A DNA stretch of 48,024 nt, taken from Streptomyces hyderabadensis (lineage in GTDB: Bacteria; Actinomycetota; Actinomycetes; Streptomycetales; Streptomycetaceae). The DNA is taken from contig NZ_JAIOJZ010000056.1 of assembly GCF_020404845.1 (NCBI RefSeq), positions 1 through 48,024 on the forward strand, read 5' to 3'. Each line of letters begins with the position of its first letter. The stretch's first letter is position 1. The notes beneath the pieces are model-generated. The model was not told the DNA's origin and did not search any database. It saw only the letters and a list, made by a program, of their open reading frames with translations. Of the stretch, positions 1 to 6,582 are shown in pieces. Position numbers and translations under genes: made by a program.

Positions 1-100
1 GCTGCGGGCAGTCGCCAGCCGCCGCCGCTGCGGGCAGTCGCATGCCGCGTAGCTGCGGGCAGTCGTGCCGCTGGGGCGGCACGGGTGGGCGCAGCGGCAC
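1..100. repeat. Triplicated GCTGCGGGCAGTCG repeat with stem-loop
   Basis: The 14-mer GCTGCGGGCAGTCG occurs three times at 1-14, 27-40 and 52-65, with a spacing of 25-26 bp. The last copy runs into an inverted repeat (GTGCCGC...GCGGCAC, about 66-83) enclosed by GCTGCG...CGCAGC, so it can form a nested hairpin. It lies downstream of murB and could act as its terminator. A related GCGGGCAGTC sequence is seen near 47155. From memory, such elements are dispersed between Streptomyces genes. No gene is visible in 1-161. Confidence 0.6.
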
Positions 101-161
101 CCCGCAACGCCGGGCTGCGTTCCCCACCCCCCGCGCCCACACGAACGCCGGGTGCCGAGGG

Positions 162-1217
162 TTACAGGGCGACACCCACCGTCACCGGTTCGTTGACCAG
201 CGTGACGCCGAACGCCTCGTGGACCCCGGCCACCACCTCGCGGGCCAGCGCAAGCAGATCCTCGGTGGTCGCCTCACCGCGGTTGGTCAGCGCAAGGGTG
301 TGCTTGGTGGAGATGCGGGCGGGGCCGCTGCCGTACCCCTTGGTGAAGCCCGCCCGGTCGATCAGCCAGGCCGCGGAGGTCTTGACGTGGCCCTCCCCGG
401 CCGGGAAGGCGGGCGGTTCCGCGGCGTCACCGAGGCGTTCGGCGACGCGGGAGCGGAACGCGGCGAACTCCTCGTCCGTGAGGATCGGGTTGGTGAAGAA
501 CGACCCGGCCGACCAGGTGTCGTGGTCCTCGGGGTCCAGCACCATGCCCTTCCCCGCGCGCAGCTTCAGCACCGTCTGCCTGGCGGCGGCCAGCGGCACC
601 CGGTCGCCGGCCTCGACGCCGAGGGCGCGCGCCGTCTCGGCGTAGCGCAGCGGCGCGGAGAGGCCGCCGGCGTCCTCCAGCTCGAAGCGGACCCGCAGGA
701 CCACGTACCGCTCGGGCTCGGCCTTGAAGCGGCTGTGGCGGTAGGAGAAGGCGCAGTCGGCGTTGGAGAGGGCGACCGTCTCGCGGCTGCGGCGGTCGTA
801 CGCGGTGACCTCGGTGATCGTGGCGGACACCTCCTGCCCGTACGCGCCGACGTTCTGGATCGGGGTCGCGCCCGCCGAGCCGGGGATGCCGGCCAGGCAC
901 TCGACGCCCGCCAGGCCCGCCTCGACGGTGCGGGCTACGGCGTCGGTCCAGATCTCGCCGGCCGCCAGCTCCAGCGTCGTGCCGTCGAGGCGGAAGCCGC
1001 GCGTGGCGATGTGCAGCGCGGTGCCGTCGAAGCCCTTGTCGCCGATGACCAGGTTGGACCCGCCGCCGATGAGCAGCAGCGGGGTCCCGGTGTCGTCGGC
1101 CTCGCGGACGGCGGCGATCACCTCGGCGTCGGTGGTGGCCGTGACCAGCCGGGTCGCGGGTCCGCCCAGGCGGAAGGTGGTCAGCGGGGCGAGCGGGGCG
1201 TCATGGAGTTCCTGCAC
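162..1217 (-). CDS. murB: UDP-N-acetylmuramate dehydrogenase (MurB)
   Basis: This is the second committed enzyme of peptidoglycan precursor synthesis. It reduces UDP-GlcNAc-enolpyruvate to UDP-MurNAc in the cytosol using NADPH and bound FAD. The 351-residue product shows the N-terminal FAD-binding motifs (RLGGPA near residue 18, GGGSNLVIGDKGF), the GIPGSAGATPIQNVGAYG stretch typical of type I MurB, and the C-terminal AGSFFTNPIL segment carrying the serine proposed as proton donor. Length is normal for the family. The start is GTG, and a TAGTCT -10-like hexamer lies 7 nt upstream, so translation may be leaderless. It is transcribed alone, separated from the upstream operon by a strong hairpin at 1239-1268. 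Confidence 0.95.
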   Translation of the reverse strand: MQELHDAPLAPLTTFRLGGPATRLVTATTDAEVIAAVREADDTGTPLLLIGGGSNLVIGDKGFDGTALHIATRGFRLDGTTLELAAGEIWTDAVARTVEAGLAGVECLAGIPGSAGATPIQNVGAYGQEVSATITEVTAYDRRSRETVALSNADCAFSYRHSRFKAEPERYVVLRVRFELEDAGGLSAPLRYAETARALGVEAGDRVPLAAARQTVLKLRAGKGMVLDPEDHDTWSAGSFFTNPILTDEEFAAFRSRVAERLGDAAEPPAFPAGEGHVKTSAAWLIDRAGFTKGYGSGPARISTKHTLALTNRGEATTEDLLALAREVVAGVHEAFGVTLVNEPVTVGVAL

Positions 1218-1238
1218 GCGCTCAAGACTACGAGACGG

Positions 1239-1268
1239 CGACGCCCCGACCGGTCGGCCGGGGCGTCG
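1239..1268. terminator. Hairpin terminator after the MFS-DUF3291 operon
   Basis: A perfect 10-bp stem (CGACGCCCCG / CGGGGCGTCG) surrounds a 10-nt loop. It sits 12 nt past the stop codon of the DUF3291-like gene and just upstream of murB, so it should stop minus-strand read-through into murB. Confidence 0.6.
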
Positions 1269-1280
1269 TCGGGTGGGTTC

Positions 1281-1661
1281 TCACGTCAGGCGCTTGCGCA
1301 CCTCCGTCCAGCTCACCGGCAGTTCGTCGCTGGAGGCCGGCCAGGAGGCGAACTTCGCGTCCCGCATCTGTGCCGACAGTCCGCGGGAGGCCGGCGCGTG
1401 GGGGCCGGAGCGCGCGAAGGTCTTGAGTGCCTCGGGCGACTCCCAGGCGGAGAGCGTCCAGAAGGTCCGCTTGAAGGGTTCCGCCTTCAGGGAGGCGCCG
1501 TACGCGCCGGGCGCGCTCCCGATCTGCCGCCACACGCCCGGCGTGCGCACCAGGAACTTCAGCGCTCCCCACAGCGTGCGGGTCTCGAAGCGGGAGGCGA
1601 AGACGTGGACCTCGGTGGCGCGGGGCGGCTCGTTCGGCACGGTCCAGGGAAGGGTGGGCAT
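1281..1661 (-). CDS. DUF3291-like small monooxygenase-fold protein
   Basis: The product is 126 residues with no signal peptide or membrane segment. Its start ATG is preceded by AGAGGAG at a good distance. The sequence (MPTLPWTV..., the central TFWTLSAWES and the terminal FASWPASSDELPVSWTEVRKRL) resembles the DUF3291/ABM-like dimeric alpha-beta barrel proteins often found beside transporters or oxidoreductases. It lies 59 bp downstream of the MFS exporter on the same strand and has the operon's terminator behind it, so the two are probably co-transcribed under the TetR regulator. The function is unknown. The link to a substrate of the exporter is inference only. Confidence 0.75.
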   Translation of the reverse strand: MPTLPWTVPNEPPRATEVHVFASRFETRTLWGALKFLVRTPGVWRQIGSAPGAYGASLKAEPFKRTFWTLSAWESPEALKTFARSGPHAPASRGLSAQMRDAKFASWPASSDELPVSWTEVRKRLT

Positions 1662-1720
1662 GTCGTACTCCTCTCGTGTGCTGTGCGTCGGGTTCGTTCG
1701 GGCGTTGCGGGTCGCGCGGG

Positions 1721-3187
1721 TCAGTGCGGGCGCGTCGGTGCCGTCGTGGCGAGGGCCGGCTCCGTCGCCGGTGCGGCCGGGGGTGTTCCGTCGGCGGTCC
1801 GGCGGCGCGCGGGGACCAGCAGGGCGGCGAGACCGCCGAGGGCGACCACCGCGGCGCCCACCGCGACCGCGGGCCGCAGTCCGTCCACGAAGGTCTGCGC
1901 CGACTCGTAGCCGCCCCGCGCCGCGAAGATCGACGACATGACCGCGATGCCGAGCGCCCCGCCCACCTCGCGCAGTGCGTTGTTGGCGCCGGAGGCGATG
2001 CCCTGTTCCTTCGCGGCGACGCTGGACATCACCAGCGCGGAGGCGGGGGCGAAGTAGAGGGCCATGCCGATGCCGCTGATGATCAGACCCGGCAGTTGGA
2101 CCGCGTAGGAGGCGTCCGCCGTGATCACGGAGGCGAGGTAGCCGAGACCGGCCGCCTGGAGGAAGAGCCCGGCCGCGACGACCGGGCGTCCGCCGATCCG
2201 GTCGGAGAGGAGTCCGGCGATCGGCGCCACCAGCATCGGCATACCGGTCCAGGGCAGCATGCGCAGGCCCGCCTCGGTGGGCGAGTAGCCGAGCACGCCC
2301 TGCATGTACTGGCTGAGCAGGAAGATCGAGCCGAACATCCCCAGGAACATCAGCAGGCTCGCCGCGTTGACGCCGGAGAAGGCGCGGGAGCGGAACAGCC
2401 GCATGGGGAGCATGGGGTTCTTGGCGCGGGTGCTGTAGAGGACGAAGCCGGCGAGCAGCGCGGCCCCGGCGAACAGGGCGGTCAGCACCACGGCGCCGGT
2501 CCAGCCGTCGACGGGGCCGCGGACCAGGCCGTAGACGATGCCGAAGAGTCCGCCGCTGGCGAGCGCGGTGCCGGGTATGTCGAGCGGGGCACTGGTGCCG
2601 TGCGACTCGGCGAGGCGCAGCCGGGCGAGCGGCAGCAGGGCCAGGCCCAGCGGAACGTTCAGCCAGAAGATCCACTGCCAGGAGATGTGCTCGGTGAGAG
2701 TGCCGCCGACCAGCGGCCCGGAGGCCACGGCGAGCCCGTTGACGGCACCCCAGATGCCGTACGCCATCCCGCGGCGCTCGGCGGGTACGGCGGCCGTGAG
2801 CAGGGTCAGCGTCAGCGGCATCATGATCGCGGCGCCGACGCCCTGCACCGCGCGGGCGGCGATGAGCGAGTCGATGCCGGGCGCCATGGCCGCGGCGGCG
2901 GAGGCCCCGGTGAAGACGGTGAGGCCGACGAGGAAGAGCCTGCGGCGGCCGAAGCGGTCGCCGAGGGCCGCCCCGGACATCAGGAGGACCGCGAAGGTGA
3001 GCGTGTAGGCGCTCACGGTCCATTCCAGGTCGTGCAGCGCGCCGCCCAGGTCCTCGCGGATGGAGGGCAGGGCGGTGGTGACGACGAGGTTGTCCAGGGC
3101 CGCCATGAAACCGGCGACGCTGGTGATCACGAGGGCCCAGGCCGCGCCCCCGCCGCGTGCGTTCCGACGTGTTCCCTGTTGTGACAT
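1721..3187 (-). CDS. MFS drug exporter, DHA2 (14-TM, EmrB/QacA) family
   Basis: A proton-coupled efflux permease of 488 residues. The N-terminus has the first transmembrane helix motif MAALDNLVVTTALPSI, followed by the loop 2-3 motif GDRFGRRRLF (motif A) and the GPLVGGTLTEHISWQWIF motif (motif C plus loop) typical of DHA2 exporters. Hydrophobic segments through to residue 465 fit 14 helices, and the short C-tail is basic and Ala/Pro-rich. ATG is preceded by GGGGGAG. An inverted repeat GTTAGT-N8-ACTAAC lies 42 bp upstream and matches the one before the adjacent TetR gene. The exporter is therefore probably derepressed by its own substrate. The substrate cannot be told from sequence. Confidence 0.92.
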   Translation of the reverse strand: MSQQGTRRNARGGGAAWALVITSVAGFMAALDNLVVTTALPSIREDLGGALHDLEWTVSAYTLTFAVLLMSGAALGDRFGRRRLFLVGLTVFTGASAAAAMAPGIDSLIAARAVQGVGAAIMMPLTLTLLTAAVPAERRGMAYGIWGAVNGLAVASGPLVGGTLTEHISWQWIFWLNVPLGLALLPLARLRLAESHGTSAPLDIPGTALASGGLFGIVYGLVRGPVDGWTGAVVLTALFAGAALLAGFVLYSTRAKNPMLPMRLFRSRAFSGVNAASLLMFLGMFGSIFLLSQYMQGVLGYSPTEAGLRMLPWTGMPMLVAPIAGLLSDRIGGRPVVAAGLFLQAAGLGYLASVITADASYAVQLPGLIISGIGMALYFAPASALVMSSVAAKEQGIASGANNALREVGGALGIAVMSSIFAARGGYESAQTFVDGLRPAVAVGAAVVALGGLAALLVPARRRTADGTPPAAPATEPALATTAPTRPH

Positions 3188-3228
3188 CTCTCCCCCAGAG
3201 GGTGTGCGTGCGTTTGCCGTGGTTTCTG

Positions 3229-3248
3229 GTTAGTAATTGATGACTAAC
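3229..3248. promoter_or_regulatory. TetR operator 1 (upstream of MFS gene)
   Basis: Perfect inverted repeat GTTAGT-N8-ACTAAC in an AT-rich patch upstream of the exporter. The same arms with the same 8-bp spacer occur at 3885-3904, immediately upstream of the TetR gene. Two matching palindromes flanking one regulator are strong evidence for its operators. Confidence 0.8.
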
Positions 3249-3303
3249 TTTTGCGGCCATGCGGAAGCGAGTGACCGCCCGCCGACCGCGTTCCTGCGCG
3301 CCG

Positions 3304-3876
3304 CTACGCGTCTCCCCGGCGCGGCTTGGCCTGACCCGATTCGTAGATGCCGCCGTAGACACGGTGTCCCGGCGGGAATCCCATGCCGACCAGGTTGTTG
3401 ATCAGCATGCCGTACGCCAGGAAGGTCGTCGTCTGGCCGATGTCGGCCCCCAGCGGCAGGTGCACGGCGTCCCAGAGCTCCATCCAGCCCTTGCGCACCA
3501 TCTCGCCGAACTCGTGGTCACCGGCCGCCTCGGCGCCGGCGACGGTCACGAACACCTGCAGCTGCATCTGGAGCTTCTCGGGGTCGTCGGCGATCAGCTG
3601 CGTGTAGGCCTCGGCCATGACGTGGAGGGCTTCCTCGCCGTGCAGACCCTCGGACGCCTTCTCGAACACCTCGCGCGTCTCCCGCAGGCAGCGCTCCGCC
3701 ACCGCGAGGAAGATCGCCCGCTTGTCCGGGAAGAGGCGGAAGAGGTACGGCTGGGAGACCCCCACCCGCTTGGCGATGGCCTCCGTGGAGGTGCCGTGGT
3801 AGCCACCCCGGGCGAACTCGCTCGTCGCCGCACGGATGACGCTCTCGCGCCGCTCCTCTGCGCTCATCCTGACCAT
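3304..3876 (-). CDS. TetR-family repressor of the MFS operon
   Basis: The product is 190 residues. Residues 5-50 form the TetR HTH domain (RRESVIRAATSEFARGGYHG, then the recognition part GVSQPYLFRLFPDK). The rest is a helical ligand-binding domain with no recognisable subfamily. ATG at 3876 is followed three codons later by a second ATG. Neither has a good ribosome site, but TAACTT sits 6 nt upstream of the first ATG, consistent with a leaderless start. That -10 lies inside the palindrome at 3883-3906, so the protein probably represses itself as well as the MFS-DUF3291 genes downstream. Confidence 0.9.
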   Translation of the reverse strand: MVRMSAEERRESVIRAATSEFARGGYHGTSTEAIAKRVGVSQPYLFRLFPDKRAIFLAVAERCLRETREVFEKASEGLHGEEALHVMAEAYTQLIADDPEKLQMQLQVFVTVAGAEAAGDHEFGEMVRKGWMELWDAVHLPLGADIGQTTTFLAYGMLINNLVGMGFPPGHRVYGGIYESGQAKPRRGDA

Positions 3877-3882
3877 GCGAGT

Positions 3883-3906
3883 AAGTTAGTACTCAATCAC
3901 TAACTT
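3883..3906. promoter_or_regulatory. TetR operator 2 (autoregulatory)
   Basis: Perfect inverted repeat AAGTTAGT-N8-ACTAACTT, 6 bp upstream of the TetR ATG. It shares its inner arms and 8-bp spacing with the site at 3229-3248. It overlaps the likely -10 hexamer, which would give simple steric repression. Confidence 0.8.
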
Positions 3907-3963
3907 CGTCAAGCGACGCCGTGCGTTCAGGTCTCGCCGCAGGTCCGGGGAGGCCGGGCCGGG

Positions 3964-4566
3964 TCAGCGCGGCCGCCGCTGCAGGACATCGGCGAGCACC
4001 GTGTTCACCAGCTTGGCGACGGTCGCCGTGGCCGGTGGACCCGGGTCCCGGTCCGCGAACAGGAGATGCCCCCCGCCGACCAGGGAGAGGGTGAGCGAGT
4101 CGACGTCGGCGTCGGCCGAGATCCGGCCCCGCGCGCGCTCGGCGGTCAGGTAGGCGGAGACCGCCGAGGTGACCTGGGAGAGTATCGCGATGCCGCCCCC
4201 GGGCATCCCTTGCCGCAGCCGGGCCCGCAGCTCGTCCCGGAAGGTGATGAGCGGGATGATCGCCACGGGCACCGGTCCGAAGAGCGTGGTCAGCGCGTGG
4301 GTGAGGTTGTCGGCCACGGCGCCGGTGCCCACGGCCTCGCGCAACGCCAGTGCCTGCGCATCGAGCCGCGCGGCACGGTCGAGCACGAGCGCGGCGAGGA
4401 AGGCGTCGAAGTCGGTGAAGTGCCGGTGCAGGACGCCCTTGGCGCAACCCGCCTCGTCGGTGACCGCCCGGCTGGTCAGCCCGTTCGGACCCGCTCGCAG
4501 AAGCACGCGTTCCGCGGCGTCGAACAGCTGCTGACGCGCGTCGCGAAGGTGCACTCCGGTCGGCAC
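3964..4566 (-). CDS. TetR-family regulator
   Basis: The product is 200 residues. The N-terminal HTH (residues about 10-55: ARQQLFDAAERVLLRAGPNG, then KGVLHRHFTDFDAF) is clearly TetR. The remaining helical domain has no diagnostic ligand signature. The start is GTG, with a purine-rich GGGAGGGAGGGGG just upstream. It lies 220 bp downstream of hadB on the same strand, with a perfect 16-bp palindrome in between, so it is probably a separate, autoregulated unit. The targets are unknown. It differs enough from the TetR at 3304-3876 that recent duplication is not suggested. Confidence 0.9.
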   Translation of the reverse strand: MPTGVHLRDARQQLFDAAERVLLRAGPNGLTSRAVTDEAGCAKGVLHRHFTDFDAFLAALVLDRAARLDAQALALREAVGTGAVADNLTHALTTLFGPVPVAIIPLITFRDELRARLRQGMPGGGIAILSQVTSAVSAYLTAERARGRISADADVDSLTLSLVGGGHLLFADRDPGPPATATVAKLVNTVLADVLQRRPR

Positions 4567-4589
4567 GTGCGACCCCCTCCCTCCCGTGC

Positions 4590-4605
4590 GTCAGGCCCGC
4601 CTGAC
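4590..4605. promoter_or_regulatory. Palindrome, candidate operator of the adjacent TetR
   Basis: GTCAGGC-CC-GCCTGAC is a perfect inverted repeat 23 bp upstream of the GTG of the TetR gene at 3964-4566. Its position and symmetry fit an autoregulatory operator. No second copy was noticed nearby. Confidence 0.45.
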
Positions 4606-4786
4606 ATCCATCGGCACATGGGCGTCGGCCCACCACTCGCCTGTGGGCGCCTGCCCACATTTTACGCGTGGCGGTTGCCCGCCCCTGGGGGGTGCGCAAC
4701 CGCCCACCAAGGTGAACGCATGCCCATGCCCACTCCGCCGCCGCCCGGCCGACGGGCGGCGAGCAGGGGGCGGTCCGGGGAACCGG

Positions 4787-5275
4787 TCAGCCCAGTCGGA
4801 CGACCGCCCGGGACATGCCGAGGACTTTCTGGCCGCCGCTGGTGGCCGTGAGGTCGACGCGGACGGTGTTGTCGTCGAGCTTGGCCGCCACCTTGCCGCT
4901 GACCTCGATCACGGCACCCCGCTCGTCGTTCGGGACGACGACGGGCCTGGTGAAGCGGACGCCGTACTCCACGACGGAGCCCGGGTCGCCGGTCCAGTCG
5001 GTGACCACGCGGATCGCCTCGGCCATGGTGAACATGCCGTGCGCGATGACGTCCGGCAGACCCACCTCCTTGGCGAACTTCTCGTTCCAGTGAATCGGGT
5101 TGAAGTCGCCGGAGGCACCCGCGTAGCGCACGAGCGTGGCGCGGTCCACGGGGAAGCTCTGCGCGGGCAGTTCGGTGCCGACCTCGACGTCGCTGTACGC
5201 GATCTTCGCCGTCAGCGGCTGCGTCGGCCCGCCCGGCTGCGTCGACTGCGTCGGTTGCGTCATGGGGTTGCTCAC
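4787..5275 (-). CDS. hadB: MaoC-type (R)-hydratase/dehydratase, HadB-like
   Basis: Hot-dog-fold dehydratase subunit of 162 residues. After a Gln/Pro/Thr-rich leader of about 20 residues comes the MaoC core. It has the hydratase motif GDFNPIHWNEKFA (Asp and His of the catalytic dyad) and the following VIAHGMFTMA. In mycobacteria HadB is the catalytic partner of HadA in the fatty-acid synthase II 3-hydroxyacyl-ACP dehydratase. In Streptomyces the pair is commonly annotated only as MaoC proteins. GTG overlaps the hadA stop by 4 bp (GTGA). An ATG four codons later is an alternative start, as AGGAGG sits unusually close to the GTG. Confidence 0.85.
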   Translation of the reverse strand: MSNPMTQPTQSTQPGGPTQPLTAKIAYSDVEVGTELPAQSFPVDRATLVRYAGASGDFNPIHWNEKFAKEVGLPDVIAHGMFTMAEAIRVVTDWTGDPGSVVEYGVRFTRPVVVPNDERGAVIEVSGKVAAKLDDNTVRVDLTATSGGQKVLGMSRAVVRLG

Positions 5276-5724
5276 GCCTCCTCGGCCGCGCGGGCCACGA
5301 GCTTGGTCCAGGCGGTCACGACGTGCTCACCGGCCTCGTCGTGGACCTCGCCGCGGATGTCCAGGATGTCGTTGCCGGCCATTGACTTGATCGCCTCGAT
5401 GGTCGAGGTGACGGTGAGCCGGTCCCCGGCCCGTACCGGGCGCGTGTAGGCGAACTTCTGGTCGCCGTGCACCACTCGGCTGTAGTCCAGCCCGAGCTGC
5501 GGGTCCGCGATGACCTGACCGGCCGCCTTGAAGGTGATCGAGAACACGAAGGTCGGCGGAGCGATCACGTCCGGATGGCCCAGCGCCTTGGCGGCCTCCG
5601 CGTCGGTGTACGCCGGGTTGGCGTCCCCCACCGCTTCCGCGAACTCGCGGATCTTCTCCCGGCCCACCTCGTAGGGCGCGGTGGGCGGGTAGGTCCGCCC
5701 CACGAACGACTGGTCGAGCGCCAT
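5272..5724 (-). CDS. hadA: MaoC-type dehydratase partner subunit, HadA-like (UPF0336)
   Basis: The product is 150 residues (MALDQSFVGRTYPPTAPYEV...). It is a hot-dog protein of the FAS1-like dehydratase group. The position where HadB carries the His of its hydratase dyad reads GDANPAYTDAEAA here, without that His. This fits the known non-catalytic, substrate-binding role of HadA. It is translationally coupled to hadB by a GTGA overlap, so a heterodimer is expected. ATG is preceded by AGGAGG. The gene follows rpmG, with a strong hairpin between them (5814-5852), so it likely has its own promoter in the 90 bp after that hairpin. Confidence 0.85.
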   Translation of the reverse strand: MALDQSFVGRTYPPTAPYEVGREKIREFAEAVGDANPAYTDAEAAKALGHPDVIAPPTFVFSITFKAAGQVIADPQLGLDYSRVVHGDQKFAYTRPVRAGDRLTVTSTIEAIKSMAGNDILDIRGEVHDEAGEHVVTAWTKLVARAAEEA

Positions 5725-5813
5725 GGGCTCACAACCTCCTGCTGCTCTTCGTACCTGCTGCTCTGTGTGTCCGCTGCTCTGTGTGTCGTTGTCATCCAGC
5801 GACGGCGACAACG

Positions 5814-5852
5814 ACACGAGGCCGCCCCCAAGCCTCGGGGACGGCCTCGTGT
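5814..5852. terminator. Terminator between rpmG and hadA
   Basis: An 11-bp stem ACACGAGGCCG / CGGCCTCGTGT encloses 17 nt that can pair further (CCCC...GGGG). It is 15 nt downstream of the rpmG stop codon. Confidence 0.7.
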
Positions 5853-5867
5853 ACGAGCCTGATCTGA

Positions 5868-6032
5868 CTATCGCGTCTCGCGGTGCGCGGTGTGCGCGTT
5901 GCAACGCGGGCAGTGCTTCTTCATCTCCAGTCGGTCCGGGTTGTTACGCCGGTTCTTCTTGGTGATGTAGTTCCGCTCCTTGCACTCCACGCAGGCCAGC
6001 GTGATCTTCGGGCGGACGTCGGTGGCAGCCAC
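5868..6032 (-). CDS. rpmG: 50S ribosomal protein L33 (zinc-binding form)
   Basis: The product is 54 residues. It keeps both zinc ribbons of the C+ type of L33: CVEC in the first half and CPRC near the end. Streptomyces have paralogous C+ and C- forms; this is the C+ one, and the C- form is usually zinc-starvation induced elsewhere. GTG is preceded by AAGGAG with good spacing. It lies directly downstream of tRNA-Met and tRNA-Thr on the same strand, with an AT-rich stretch just upstream of the start (about 6050-6100). The tRNA genes and rpmG may share transcripts. Confidence 0.95.
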   Translation of the reverse strand: MAATDVRPKITLACVECKERNYITKKNRRNNPDRLEMKKHCPRCNAHTAHRETR

Positions 6033-6121
6033 GTGAGTGCTCCTTGACGAACGGATTGATGTTATTAACGCAGGAAAGAGTAGCCGATTGAAGGACCGAC
6101 CCCGCAATCGGCTACTGAGAG

Positions 6122-6194
6122 TAGCGGTGACCGGACTTGAACCGGTGACACAGCGATTATGAGCCGCTTGCTCTACCGACTGAGCTACACCGCT
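6122..6194 (-). tRNA. tRNA-Met (CAT)
   Basis: A 73-nt cloverleaf read on the minus strand. The acceptor AGCGGTG pairs with CACCGCT, the D-arm begins TAGCTCAG, the anticodon loop contains CAT, and the T-arm is CCGGTTCAAGTCCGG. The discriminator is A and CCA is not encoded. The sequence does not look like an initiator tRNA, so it is read as the elongator. A lysidine-modified Ile2 tRNA also carries CAT and is not fully excluded. Confidence 0.9.
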
Positions 6195-6240
6195 GTGATG
6201 CGATCGGGCCCCGCCTCGCGACGGGAACCTTTCACACCAG

Positions 6241-6313
6241 AGCCCCAAAACGGAATCGAACCGTTGACCTTCTCCTTACCATGGAGACGCTCTGCCGACT
6301 GAGCTATTGGGGC
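6241..6313 (-). tRNA. tRNA-Thr (GGT)
   Basis: A 73-nt cloverleaf. The acceptor GCCCCAA pairs with TTGGGGC, the D-arm begins TAGCTCAG, the anticodon stem TCTCC/GGAGA surrounds loop ATGGTAA with anticodon GGT, and the T-arm contains GGTTCGATTCC. The discriminator is T and CCA is not encoded. It lies 46 bp upstream of tRNA-Met in the same direction, so co-transcription is likely. Confidence 0.95.
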
Positions 6314-6582
6314 GAGCGATGAAGACATTACACGGTCGCCCGCCGTTCGCCCAAATCCGTTTCGCCGACCCTGCCCCGTCCCGTCCCGGCCGCCGCGGGT
6401 CGCGTCCACGGCACGGCCCGCCGCCCACTGGACGGAACGCACCGCGGAGACGGAACCGGCTGGACCGCACCGGTACGACTATTGCGCTCCTCCGCGCCAC
6501 GGGCTGATCACCGTCCTAGGCTCGACTCACTCTGCGTGATCTTGCGTCCCCCACTGCGCAGCCCCGAGCCCAGAGGACCGCG

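Noticed and set aside
6122..6194. Initiator tRNA-Met
   Set aside because: The acceptor begins AGCGGTG with a normal A-T first pair and lacks the features expected for an initiator, so it is called elongator.
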